Assembly: GCF_000308675.1 (NCBI RefSeq)
Contig: NZ_BAGE01000037.1
Span: 1 to 37,005 of the forward strand
Reading direction: 5' to 3'
DNA from: Nocardia paucivorans NBRC 100373
GTDB lineage: Bacteria > Actinomycetota > Actinomycetes > Mycobacteriales > Mycobacteriaceae
DNA length: 37,005 nt
In this document: positions 24,895 through 32,606 of the stretch, one piece after another
Layout: each line of letters starts with the position of its first letter
Position numbering within the stretch: position 1 is the stretch's first letter
Program-made: the position numbers and the translations under genes
The notes under the pieces: generated by a model
Seen by the model: the letters and a program-made list of their open reading frames with translations, nothing else
Databases searched by the model: none
Told to the model about the DNA's origin: nothing

Positions 24895-25646
24895 ATCCAC
24901 TCCTGTCGGGTTCGCGCGGCAGACCACGCCTGCTCGGTGTTCTCCAGGGCCCGCAGGTACTCCGGGTCGTTGTTCACGGTCGGGGGATCGACTCGCTCAC
25001 CCGGCCATGCCACCAGGTCGAGTTCGGTGGGTGGGGTGCTGTCGAGGGGGTGGGCGGTATTGACCACCAGCACGGTGACCGGCAGGTGGATCAGCAGGTC
25101 GACATACGCGCCCGCGCCTGCGGTCCCGGTCGGGGTGAGGGTTCCGTCCCCGCCCACCCGTACCCCGCGGAAAAAGGAGATCGTCGGACCGATATCCCGG
25201 GCGGTGAGACCGTATTTGGCCGCGGTGCGCCCGAGCAGTCGGCGTCCCTCGGGGGTGACACCGCACAGTGCGTCGTGGTGGCCCGAGGTGTCGGCCAGGA
25301 TGGTGGCGAGCAATCGACCCTGGTCGGACAGGAGCGGATGTCCCGCGCCGAGATAGGCCTGCCAGGGTACCTTCACCGTATCGGCGACATTGAGGCGCTC
25401 CCATGGCGCCTCCGCGCGCAGGAGGAACAGGTGAGCGCAGGTCGAACCGTGCGGATCGCCCAACCGCAGTCGGCTACCGCGGCCGAGAACGGCGCCGGTG
25501 TACCCCTCGGGGGGTAGGCGGACGGCCCAGGTGGTGTGTTCGATCACCACCCCGTCCGGTAGTGCCGGGGTGGTGATCGGGGTCGACGCCTGGGCCCGGG
25601 CGTGTGCTCGGGCGCCGGTGGTCGAGGCGGTGGTCGGTGTGGTCAT
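24891..25646 (-). CDS. Urea carboxylase-associated protein UAAP2 (DUF1989)
   Basis: A 251-residue DUF1989 protein, partner of the next gene. After a threonine/alanine-rich N-terminus (residues 1-32) it has [92 protein letters not shown] and [16 protein letters not shown], the usual order. In the related carboxyguanidine deiminase, the two paralogous subunits form a heteromer. ATG 25646 is preceded by GAGGA at the right distance. The stop overlaps the UAAP1 start by four bases. The gene is 38 bp downstream of the symporter gene, so the four genes look like one operon. Confidence 0.92.
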   Translation of the reverse strand: MTTPTTASTTGARAHARAQASTPITTPALPDGVVIEHTTWAVRLPPEGYTGAVLGRGSRLRLGDPHGSTCAHLFLLRAEAPWERLNVADTVKVPWQAYLGAGHPLLSDQGRLLATILADTSGHHDALCGVTPEGRRLLGRTAAKYGLTARDIGPTISFFRGVRVGGDGTLTPTGTAGAGAYVDLLIHLPVTVLVVNTAHPLDSTPPTELDLVAWPGERVDPPTVNNDPEYLRALENTEQAWSAARTRQEWI

Positions 25647-25684
25647 CGTCGTTCCTCGCTCGTGGGACGGGACGGGTGCGGGTT

Positions 25685-27187
25685 TCACGGATGCGGGGTG
25701 GCGGGGTGCGGGGTCGGTAGCGCGGGCTGGAGTGTCGCGGTATCGGCCGTGAGGCGGCGGGTGGTGGCGCGCGCCGGGCGTACGACGGATACGACGAGGA
25801 ACGCCACCAGGGAGGCCAGGAATCCGAGGAAGGTGGGCCAGCCGTCGAAACCGGGACCGATCAGCGAATTGTGCACGTACAGAACTGTGTTCGGCACTCC
25901 ATACATGGTCGGGGTGAGTGCGAACAGGATCAGGCGCACACTCAGTCCGGTTACCATCGCCACCACCGCGGCCGCGGTGGTGACCCGGGTGCTGATATGC
26001 GCGGCCACGAACGGGACGATCAGCCCGGCCAGCATCAGATCGAACGCCAGGGTGAGCAGAACGCCGGTCTGTGGCACCTGGACGGCGAAGAAGATGGCGA
26101 CCGCCGCCACCGGAATCATGGTGATCCGCACATCCCGCAGCAGTGGGTCGCCTTCGGTGGATTCGGTCCCGCCGGTGCGGCCGACGACATTGCGGGTCAC
26201 CACCGCGGCGGTTCCCAGGACGGCTCCGTTCGCGGTGGAGCACGAGGCGGCCACGACGGCCGACAACACCAGGATCGCGAGTCCGGTGGGGGCGTATTCG
26301 TCCAGCAGCGTCAGCAGCCGCGGACCTTCCGCGTCGCCGACGAGATCGGCGGTGGCCAGGGCGACCAGCGCATACGGGATACCGACCATTGCCGTGCCGG
26401 CGGCGCCGACGAAACATGCGCGGCGGGCGATCCGGGGCGAACCGGCCGAGAAGATGCGCTGCATGAAGTCGATGGCGACGATATCGCCGACTCCGAGCGC
26501 GATGAGCGTCGCCCAGTTCACCGCCGCTCCTTCGGAAGCGTGGCTCAGCTGGCCGAGGTCGAACGGGCCCATTCCGTCGGGAATGGTGATCCCGTAGGTG
26601 GTGGCGACCCAGACCAGCAGGGCGAGGGAGCCGATGACGGTGATCACCATCTGGGCCAGTGCCGTGTAGGCGTCGCTGAACATACCGCCGGTCAGGGTGT
26701 AGGTCAGCACGATCGCCACGATGAGCAGGACACCCACCGTATACGGGACGCCGAGGAACCGTTCGAACAGGAATCCGCCCGCGACCAGGTTGCCCGCGAG
26801 CAGGATGCAGAAGCTGAAGATCATCAGGATCGAGGCGGTCAACTCGACACCGCGGCCGTATTTGATCCGGTAGAAGTCCGGCAGGGTCAGCAGACCCATC
26901 CGGTTCATCGGTTCGGCGAAGAAGATTCCGGTGAGCAGCAGGCACAGGCCGAGTCCTAGGGGGAGGGCCGCGCCGGCCCAGAAGCCCACGGAACCGGCCA
27001 GGTCGGTGTTGCCCAGCGTGGCATTGGAGTCGACCGCTTGGCCCATCAGTCCCGCGGCGACCAGGGGGAGGGCCAGGGACCGTCCGGCCACGAGGAAATT
27101 GGTGCTGTCGCCGTGCACTTTGCGGGATACCAGTAAGCCGATGCCGACTACCGCGAGCACGCTGACCGCGATTCCGAGAATGATCAT
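25685..27187 (-). CDS. Sodium:solute symporter family transporter
   Basis: A 500-residue integral membrane protein of the SSS family with about 12-13 helices. It begins MIILGIAVSVLAVVGIGLLV. It contains the typical FLVAGRSLALPLVAAGLMGQ (first core helix), TLPDFYRIKYGRGVEL, the sodium-site region TYTLTGGMFSDAYTALAQMV and the SAVVAASCSTANGAVLGTAA helix. Such symporters import urea, amino acids, organic acids or similar small solutes with Na+. As first gene of an operon with UAAP2, UAAP1 and the carboxyltransferase, it probably brings in the substrate of that pathway (guanidine, urea or a related compound). ATG 27187 follows an AAGGA 13-17 bases upstream; a TTG at 27214 is less likely. Confidence 0.92.
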   Translation of the reverse strand: MIILGIAVSVLAVVGIGLLVSRKVHGDSTNFLVAGRSLALPLVAAGLMGQAVDSNATLGNTDLAGSVGFWAGAALPLGLGLCLLLTGIFFAEPMNRMGLLTLPDFYRIKYGRGVELTASILMIFSFCILLAGNLVAGGFLFERFLGVPYTVGVLLIVAIVLTYTLTGGMFSDAYTALAQMVITVIGSLALLVWVATTYGITIPDGMGPFDLGQLSHASEGAAVNWATLIALGVGDIVAIDFMQRIFSAGSPRIARRACFVGAAGTAMVGIPYALVALATADLVGDAEGPRLLTLLDEYAPTGLAILVLSAVVAASCSTANGAVLGTAAVVTRNVVGRTGGTESTEGDPLLRDVRITMIPVAAVAIFFAVQVPQTGVLLTLAFDLMLAGLIVPFVAAHISTRVTTAAAVVAMVTGLSVRLILFALTPTMYGVPNTVLYVHNSLIGPGFDGWPTFLGFLASLVAFLVVSVVRPARATTRRLTADTATLQPALPTPHPATPHP

Positions 27188-27310
27188 GGCCTCGGGTCCT
27201 TCGTCCGGGATCAATACCTATCGGGTGAAAGTTTTCCCGGGCGACGAGATGTGTTGGTGTCCTCGATGTATCCGTATCGCGACCATCGGTAACGTCTGCG
27301 TTGCGATTAT

Positions 27311-27329
27311 TTCTGTCGTATGACAGGAA
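27311..27329. promoter_or_regulatory. Probable TetR operator in the symporter-tetR divergent region
   Basis: TTCTGTCGTATGACAGGAA contains a perfect CTGTC/GACAG inverted repeat with a GTAT centre. It sits 43 bp before the tetR ATG and 124 bp before the symporter ATG. The location in the only shared control region suits a TetR-type dimer. I searched the same region on the minus strand for the ykkC guanidine riboswitch core and did not see it. Confidence 0.6.
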
Positions 27330-27371
27330 TGGGGGTCCCGAGTATTCGGCTCGTCGGCCAGAATGGGGGAT

Positions 27372-28037
27372 ATGACACAGGTTGGTCCCGGCCGTCCCCG
27401 TCTCGCCCCCCGTCGCCGCCAAGGGCAGACCCCACGCGCCGAGATCCTCGACGCCGCCGCCGAACTGTTCACCGGACAGGGCTACAGCAGCACCTCGACC
27501 CGGGGTATCGCCGACGCCGTCGGAATCCGCCAGGCCTCGCTCTACCATCATTTCGCCGCCAAGGACGATATTCTCGCCGCGCTGCTCACCGAGACCATCT
27601 CGGCGGCGGCGGATCTTGCCGACCGACTGTGCGAACGCCCGGAACCGGCCTCGGTGCGGCTGTGGACGCTGGCCCGATTCGATATCGAGCAACTGTGCGC
27701 GGGCCGCTGGAATATCGGCGCGCTGTACTTTCTGCCCGAATTGCGCAGTGAACGGTTCGCGGCGTTTCGCGCCCGCCGCGACCAGTTGCGGGAGAACTAC
27801 GAGCGGTTGGCCGCGCAGGTCGTGGTGGCCGCCGGGGACACCGGGGTACCGAATGCCTGCGCCCTGCCCTTCCGGCTGGTGGAGACGGTGATCAATATCC
27901 GCTCCGACCGGGGGATGGTGCCGGACGATACCCGGCGGACGATCGCCGAGGCGGTGTTGCACGTCCTCGGGTGGCGCGGCGATCTCGTCGAGGTGCGCGC
28001 CGCCGCCGAGGTGCTGGCGGCCGATCTGGGCTCCTGA
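27372..28037 (+). CDS. TetR-family regulator of the urea/guanidine-type operon
   Basis: A 221-residue repressor with the N-terminal TetR helix-turn-helix: RAEILDAAAELFTGQGYSST, TRGIADAVGIRQASLYHHF and AAKDDILAALL (about residues 17-70). The ligand-binding domain is unlike any I can tie to a known effector. ATG 27372 is preceded by GGGGG at suitable distance; ATG 27363 has none. It is divergent from the symporter with about 185 bp between starts and a palindromic operator in between, so it most likely represses that operon and itself, responding to the nitrogen compound or an intermediate. Confidence 0.9.
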   Translation: MTQVGPGRPRLAPRRRQGQTPRAEILDAAAELFTGQGYSSTSTRGIADAVGIRQASLYHHFAAKDDILAALLTETISAAADLADRLCERPEPASVRLWTLARFDIEQLCAGRWNIGALYFLPELRSERFAAFRARRDQLRENYERLAAQVVVAAGDTGVPNACALPFRLVETVINIRSDRGMVPDDTRRTIAEAVLHVLGWRGDLVEVRAAAEVLAADLGS

Positions 28038-28123
28038 ATTACGTGCGGCACCGCTGGGGGTCGGTATCGAAACCAGGCCTTCGAATGTGCCGCTGTGCCA
28101 CCTCCAGGGGCCATACTCGACAA

Positions 28124-29791
28124 GTGAGTGCCCCAGCCGTCACCAAGCCCACCATCCTCAGCGTGGACGACGATCCGGGAGTGTCCCGGGCCGTTGTGCG
28201 TGATCTGCGGCGCCGTTACGGGGCCGACTACCGCATCCTGCGCGCCGAATCCGGGGCGCAGGCGTTGGAGGTGCTGCGCGAGATGAAACTGCGGGGTCGG
28301 CCCGTCGCGGTGTTGATCGCCGATTACCGGATGCCGGGTATGGACGGCATCGAGTTCCTCGAGCAGGCCATGGATCTGCACCCGTTCGCGCGGCGGGTTC
28401 TGCTGACCGCCTACGCCGACACCAATGCCGCCATCGATGCCATCAATGTGGTCGATCTCGACCACTACCTGCTCAAACCCTGGGACCCGCCGGAAGAGAA
28501 GCTGTACCCGGTGCTGGATGTCCTGCTCGATGCCTGGCGGTCGAGCGAGCATCGGCCGGTGCACGAAACCAAGGTGGTCGGTAACCGGTGGTCACCGCGT
28601 TCCTCCCAGATCAGGGAGTTCCTGGCCCGCAATCAGCTGCCGTACCGCTGGTACCCGGCCGAGGAACCGGAGGGGGCGCGACTGCTCGAGGCCGCCGGGG
28701 TCGAACCGCACAGCTGTCCGGTGGTGATCACCGAGAGCGGACAGGCACTGATCCGGCCCAGTGACGGCGAACTGGCCGAAAGCGTGGGACTGAACACCGA
28801 ACCGACCGGCGATTTCTACGATCTCATTGTCGTCGGGGGCGGTCCGGCCGGGCTGGGCGCGGCGGTGTACGGCGCGTCCGAGGGGTTGCGGACCGTTCTG
28901 GTCGAACGCACCGCGACCGGTGGTCAGGCGGGGCAGAGCTCGCGGATCGAGAACTATCTGGGCTTCCCCGACGGACTGTCCGGTGCGCAACTGGCCGACC
29001 GGGCACGGCGACAGGCCGCGAAGTTCGGGGCGGAGGTGATCACCACCCGCGAGGTGGTCGGACTCGAGGTGAACGGGTCGGCCCGCGGCGTCCGTTTCGC
29101 CGATGGCGGCACCCTGTCCGGTCATACCGTCATCATCGCGACCGGGGTCGATTACCGTCGGCATCCCGCCCCGGGCGTGGACGAATTCACCGGGCGCGGT
29201 GTCTACTACGGTTCGGCGATGACCGAGGCCGCCGAATGTGCCGGGCACGACGTCTATATCGTCGGCGGGGCGAACTCGGCCGGGCAGGCGGCGATGTTCC
29301 TGTCCCGCCACGCGCACACCGTGCATCTGGTGGTCCGCGCCGATTCTCTGGAAAAGTCCATGTCCCACTATCTGATCCGGCAGATCGCCCAGGTGCCCAC
29401 CATTCGGGTGCACACCGAGACGGAGGTGGTCGCGGTTGCCGGCGACGACCACCTGCACACGATCATCCTGCGCGACAACCGCACCGGCGCCGAGGAGAAG
29501 GCGCCCGCCGAACGGTTGTTCCTGTTCATCGGGGCCGCCCCGCAGACCGAATGGCTCGACGGCGTGGTGTGCCGTGACGCCGACGGATACGTTCTGGCCG
29601 GTCCCGATCTCATGGTGGACGGTGCCCGTCCGCCCGGCTGGGAACTGCCGCGGCCCCCACACCATCTGGAGACGAGTGTCCCGGGGGTTTTCGTCGCCGG
29701 TGACGTGCATGCCGAGTCCGCCAAGCGGGTGGCCTCGGCCGTCGGCGAGGGGGCCATGGCCGTCATGCTCGTGCACCGGTACCTCGAATAG
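28124..29791 (+). CDS. Response-regulator receiver fused to a thioredoxin-reductase-like flavoprotein lacking the CxxC
   Basis: A 555-residue cytoplasmic protein in three parts. Residues 9-138 are a complete receiver domain: acidic pocket Asp15-17, phosphoacceptor Asp67 in IADYRMPGMDG, Thr95 and Lys118 in LLKPWDPP. Residues 155-225 form a thioredoxin/glutaredoxin-like module (SSQIREFLARNQLPYRWYP and SCPVVITESGQALIRPS) with no CxxC. Residues 232-555 resemble thioredoxin reductase: FAD motif GGGPAG (238-243), TGGQAGQSSRIENYLGFP, NADPH motif GGANSAGQAA (381-390) and the C-terminal VFVAGDVHAESAKRVASA. Where thioredoxin reductases have the redox CATC, this has GSAM (363-366). So it can bind FAD but cannot do classical dithiol chemistry. 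The GTG at 28124 lacks a close ribosome site; ATG 28085 is an alternative. The histidine kinase follows after 12 bp. Confidence 0.93.
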   Translation: MSAPAVTKPTILSVDDDPGVSRAVVRDLRRRYGADYRILRAESGAQALEVLREMKLRGRPVAVLIADYRMPGMDGIEFLEQAMDLHPFARRVLLTAYADTNAAIDAINVVDLDHYLLKPWDPPEEKLYPVLDVLLDAWRSSEHRPVHETKVVGNRWSPRSSQIREFLARNQLPYRWYPAEEPEGARLLEAAGVEPHSCPVVITESGQALIRPSDGELAESVGLNTEPTGDFYDLIVVGGGPAGLGAAVYGASEGLRTVLVERTATGGQAGQSSRIENYLGFPDGLSGAQLADRARRQAAKFGAEVITTREVVGLEVNGSARGVRFADGGTLSGHTVIIATGVDYRRHPAPGVDEFTGRGVYYGSAMTEAAECAGHDVYIVGGANSAGQAAMFLSRHAHTVHLVVRADSLEKSMSHYLIRQIAQVPTIRVHTETEVVAVAGDDHLHTIILRDNRTGAEEKAPAERLFLFIGAAPQTEWLDGVVCRDADGYVLAGPDLMVDGARPPGWELPRPPHHLETSVPGVFVAGDVHAESAKRVASAVGEGAMAVMLVHRYLE

Positions 29792-29803
29792 GAAGGCCGA
29801 GGA

Positions 29804-31243
29804 ATGAGTATCTGCGACCCCGCCGAACTGCGGACGCTGTTCCTGTTCGAGAAGCTCGACGACGACCAGCTGGCGTGGCTGTGCGCCGACGGCCGCATCG
29901 AACACCTCGAGCCCGGCCCGGTGTTCCGTGAGGGCGATCCGGCGACGTGCTTCTACGTGCTGATGGACGGAGAGCTGCGGCTGACCAAGCTCTCGGCGGG
30001 TCGGGAGATCGAGATGGTGCACACCGCCCACCGCGGCTCCTACGCCGGAGCATGGACGGCCTATCTGGGGGATCGGGCCGAAACCCATTACAGCGCATCC
30101 ATGTATGTCACCCGCCCCTCACGCTTCTTCGTGTTGGACGGACAGATCTTCGCCCGGATGATGCACGAGTGGTTCCCGATGGCCGTGCATCTGCTCGAGG
30201 GCGCGTTCTTCGGCAGTCGCAATACCAATGAACGGATCGCGCAGCGGGAACGCCTCTTGGCGCTCGGTTCGCTGTCGGCGGGCCTGACCCATGAGCTGAA
30301 CAACCCGGCGGCGGCCGCTGTTCGGGCGACCTCCGGATTGCGCGACCGGATCGCGGGGATGCGGCACAAGCTCGCCATGTTGGCCCAGGGCAAATTCGAT
30401 ACCGCATCCCTGGAGACATTGGTCCGATTGCAGGAGGAGGCCGCGGCGCAGGTGGCCAAGGCGCCGGAGCAGACCCCGCTCGAGGCCGCCGACCGCGAGG
30501 ACCTACTCGGCGATTGGTTCGACGACCACGGCGTGCGCGACGGCTGGGAACTCGCCCCCAATTTCGTCCAGGCCGGTTTCGACACCGACTGGCTCGAGCG
30601 GGTGGTCGCCATCCTCGAGGGCTGCCCCTCCTCGGTGCTCGAGGGGGCATTCCGGTGGTTGAACTACACCATCGAGACCGAATTGCTGATGAACGAGATC
30701 GCCGATGCGACGGGCCGCATCTCCACCCTGGTGGGCGCCGCCAAACAGTACTCCCAGATGGATCGGGGGCCGTTCCAAGTGGTGGACCTGCACGAGCTGC
30801 TGGACAGCACCCTGGTGATGCTCAGCCGTAAGATCGGCGATTCGATCGAGGTGGTCGAGGAATACGACCGCACCCTGCCTCCGGTGGCCTGCTATGCCGC
30901 CGAGCTGAACCAGGTGTGGACGAATCTGATCGATAACGCGGTGTACGCGATGGAGGGTCGCGGTACATTGACGATCGGCACCCGGCAGGAAAACGATTGC
31001 GCAGTGGTGATGATCGCGGACACCGGACCCGGTATTCCGTCCGAGGTGCAGGGCCGGATCTTCGAACCGTTCTTCACCACCAAACCTGTCGGCGAGGGCA
31101 CCGGCCTGGGTTTGGACATCTCGTTCCGGATCGTGGTGAACAAGCACGGCGGTGATATCCGGGTCGATTCCCGGCCGGGCGACACCCGGTTCACCGTATG
31201 GCTACCGCTCACCCGTCCCGAATCCGAAGAAGGGGATCGGTGA
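29804..31243 (+). CDS. Soluble histidine kinase with N-terminal cyclic-nucleotide-binding-type domain
   Basis: A 479-residue kinase without membrane helices. Residues 10-125 are a CRP-like beta-roll (FEKLDDDQLAWLCADGRIEH, PGPVFREGDPATCFYVLMDG, ELRLTKLSAGREIE). The canonical phosphate-binding cassette is not obvious, so the ligand may not be cAMP. The H-box LSAGLTHELNNPAAAA places the phosphorylated His at 163. The region 170-310 between H-box and ATPase is unusually long and helical. The ATPase has N-box NQVWTNLIDNAVYAM (369-383), G1 ADTGPGIP, F-box FEPFFTTKP and G2 GTGLGLDISFRIV (432-444). ATG 29804 is preceded by AGGAAGG and GAGGA. It almost certainly phosphorylates the receiver-flavoprotein encoded 12 bp upstream. 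Confidence 0.93.
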   Translation: MSICDPAELRTLFLFEKLDDDQLAWLCADGRIEHLEPGPVFREGDPATCFYVLMDGELRLTKLSAGREIEMVHTAHRGSYAGAWTAYLGDRAETHYSASMYVTRPSRFFVLDGQIFARMMHEWFPMAVHLLEGAFFGSRNTNERIAQRERLLALGSLSAGLTHELNNPAAAAVRATSGLRDRIAGMRHKLAMLAQGKFDTASLETLVRLQEEAAAQVAKAPEQTPLEAADREDLLGDWFDDHGVRDGWELAPNFVQAGFDTDWLERVVAILEGCPSSVLEGAFRWLNYTIETELLMNEIADATGRISTLVGAAKQYSQMDRGPFQVVDLHELLDSTLVMLSRKIGDSIEVVEEYDRTLPPVACYAAELNQVWTNLIDNAVYAMEGRGTLTIGTRQENDCAVVMIADTGPGIPSEVQGRIFEPFFTTKPVGEGTGLGLDISFRIVVNKHGGDIRVDSRPGDTRFTVWLPLTRPESEEGDR

Positions 31244-31263
31244 CCGGGAAGCCGGTCGCCGCG

Positions 31264-31785
31264 TCAGTAACCGGCCATGAGATAGACACCGGCGATGATC
31301 ATCACGCAGGCCGTCGCGCGCCGCGGACTCACGGGGCGTTTGGGGAAGCCCATCAATCCGAAGTGGTCCATGAGCAGGGCGCCGGCCATCTGGCCCGCGA
31401 TGATGAGGGCGTTGAACGTACTGGCCCCGACGCTGGATGCCACGGCGATCATGGCCAGTACCGCCGCGCCGCCGAGCAGTCCGCCGAACGGCGCCCAGGC
31501 GGGCATGGACCGCAGATCCGCCGGCGTGGGCCACGCGCGCCGGTGTGATCCGGTTCGTCGGGATGTGACGAGAAGGTAGAGCGCGAGAAATACCGCGAAC
31601 CCGGTGAATGCCACGGCGTAGGAGACGACTCCGCACAACCACACGTTCCCGAGCGCCAATTTCAACGAGTTCTGGCAGCCTGCCTCGACGGAACGTAGTG
31701 CGCCGCCGATGAGAATGAAGACGAAAACCAGTGCGGTGGTGGCGCGGGGGAGAGAGACGGGTGCCTCGAGGGCGGGGGTGGCCAC
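31264..31785 (-). CDS. DUF606/YdcZ-type small DMT-family membrane protein, second of a pair
   Basis: A 173-residue protein with about five transmembrane helices of the DUF606 (YdcZ-like) branch of the drug/metabolite transporter superfamily. Motifs shared with its neighbour are GGALRSVEAGCQN, the WLCGVVSYAVAFTGFAVFLA helix, APFGGLLGGAAVLAMIAVA and MDHFGLMGFPKRPVSPRRA. GTG 31785 follows GAGGAG with 5-base spacing, so upstream codons to 31860 (which would overlap the first gene) are not used. It follows its paralogue by 49 bp in the same direction and converges on the histidine kinase gene with 20 bp between stops. Two five-helix subunits in tandem suggest a heteromeric carrier. Substrate is unknown. 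Confidence 0.88.
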   Translation of the reverse strand: MATPALEAPVSLPRATTALVFVFILIGGALRSVEAGCQNSLKLALGNVWLCGVVSYAVAFTGFAVFLALYLLVTSRRTGSHRRAWPTPADLRSMPAWAPFGGLLGGAAVLAMIAVASSVGASTFNALIIAGQMAGALLMDHFGLMGFPKRPVSPRRATACVMIIAGVYLMAGY

Positions 31786-31834
31786 GGTGCTCCTCGGTGG
31801 AGAGTGTTCGGACGGGGCGGGACGCGGTCGGCGA

Positions 31835-32317
31835 TCAGGTGACCGATGCTCCGCGCCCACGGGAGTCGTCGGCCATCAGGTAGATGGCCGTGGTGATCAG
31901 TACGCAGGCGAGTACGCGGGGCGGGGTGGCATGCCGCTCCTCGAAGCCCATCAGCCCGAAATGATCCATGATCAGGGCGACGACCATCTCGCCGACGATC
32001 ACCAGCGCGCTGAAGGTCGCCACGCCGACGTACCGGGCGACGGCGATCATGCCGATAACGGCTGCACCACCGAGCAATCCACCGAACGGTGCCCACCACG
32101 GCATATTTCGCACATCGTCGAGGTCCGGCCACGGTGTTTTGGACGATACGGCCAGAAAGATCGAAAAACCGGTGAGCGCGACGGCATACGAGATGACCGC
32201 GCACAACCACATGTTCTTCACGTGGTTCATCAGGGTGTTCTGGCACCCGGCTTCCACGGATCGTAAGGCGCCACCGGTGAGGACGAACAGGAATACGAAC
32301 CCCATCGCGATCACCAT
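31835..32317 (-). CDS. DUF606/YdcZ-type small DMT-family membrane protein, first of a pair
   Basis: A 160-residue membrane protein, clearly paralogous to the next gene: GGALRSVEAGCQNTLMNHV, MWLCAVISYAVALTGFSIFL, PWWAPFGGLLGGAAVIGMIA, the VATFSALVIVGEM helix and MDHFGLMGFEERHATPPRVL. Compared with its partner it has a shorter loop after helix 2 and glutamate in place of glutamine in the fourth helix (IVGEM against IAGQM), a polar position that might matter for coupling. ATG 32317 lies 10 bases after GAGGA; GTG 32326 is too close to that site. It heads a two-gene unit whose promoter region contains an inverted repeat at 32388-32414. Confidence 0.88.
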   Translation of the reverse strand: MVIAMGFVFLFVLTGGALRSVEAGCQNTLMNHVKNMWLCAVISYAVALTGFSIFLAVSSKTPWPDLDDVRNMPWWAPFGGLLGGAAVIGMIAVARYVGVATFSALVIVGEMVVALIMDHFGLMGFEERHATPPRVLACVLITTAIYLMADDSRGRGASVT

Positions 32318-32387
32318 GGTCGACACATCCTCGAGACGAGCGGGTGAACACCGACGCCGTAGGGCCGCAACCGAATTGACGCCGCTG

Positions 32388-32414
32388 TTAGTGACTTAGG
32401 TAACGTACCACTAA
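32388..32414. promoter_or_regulatory. Inverted repeat upstream of the DUF606 pair
   Basis: TTAGTG (32388-32393) and CACTAA (32409-32414) are exact inverted copies 15 bp apart. The space between contains TTAGGTAACGTAC, with a further partial repeat of TTAG/GTNAC elements. The stretch is A+T-rich for this genome and lies about 70 bp before the first DUF606 gene. It could be an operator (MarR/HxlR-type sites look similar) shared with the divergent flavin-reductase relic. Confidence 0.45.
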
Positions 32415-32485
32415 ATAGCGGCTCGATAAAGAGGTGTTCGAATATGGGTGCGCGCACCGCGCATGTCGCGACTCGGTTGTGCGAC

Positions 32486-32510
32486 GGTTCGACTCGCGTA
32501 CTGTGGGAAG
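32486..32510 (+). promoter_or_regulatory. Possible SigB/SigF-type promoter before the flavin-reductase relic
   Basis: GGTT (32486-32489), 15 bp, then GGGAAG (32505-32510) approximates the SigF-type consensus GTTT-N15-17-GGGTAT. It is on the correct strand about 97 bp before the GTG of the pseudogene. Only a partial match, so low confidence. Confidence 0.25.
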
Positions 32511-32606
32511 ATCGAGTGTTCTACCGGCGTGACCTACGAACCCCGACATTTCGGCGCGGTCGAACGATGCCGTAACGGGGAGCGAACGACCCGTTCGGGA
32601 GGACTT

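Noticed and set aside
27188..27371. Guanidine (ykkC) riboswitch in front of the symporter
   Set aside because: The conserved core could not be read on the minus strand; only a TetR-type palindrome is evident.
25647..27962. N-terminal extension of the UAAP2 frame through the symporter gene to 27962
   Set aside because: The extension is Arg/Pro/Gly-rich shadow sequence; ATG 25646 with GAGGA is the clear UAAP2 start and the symporter is on the same strand in another frame.
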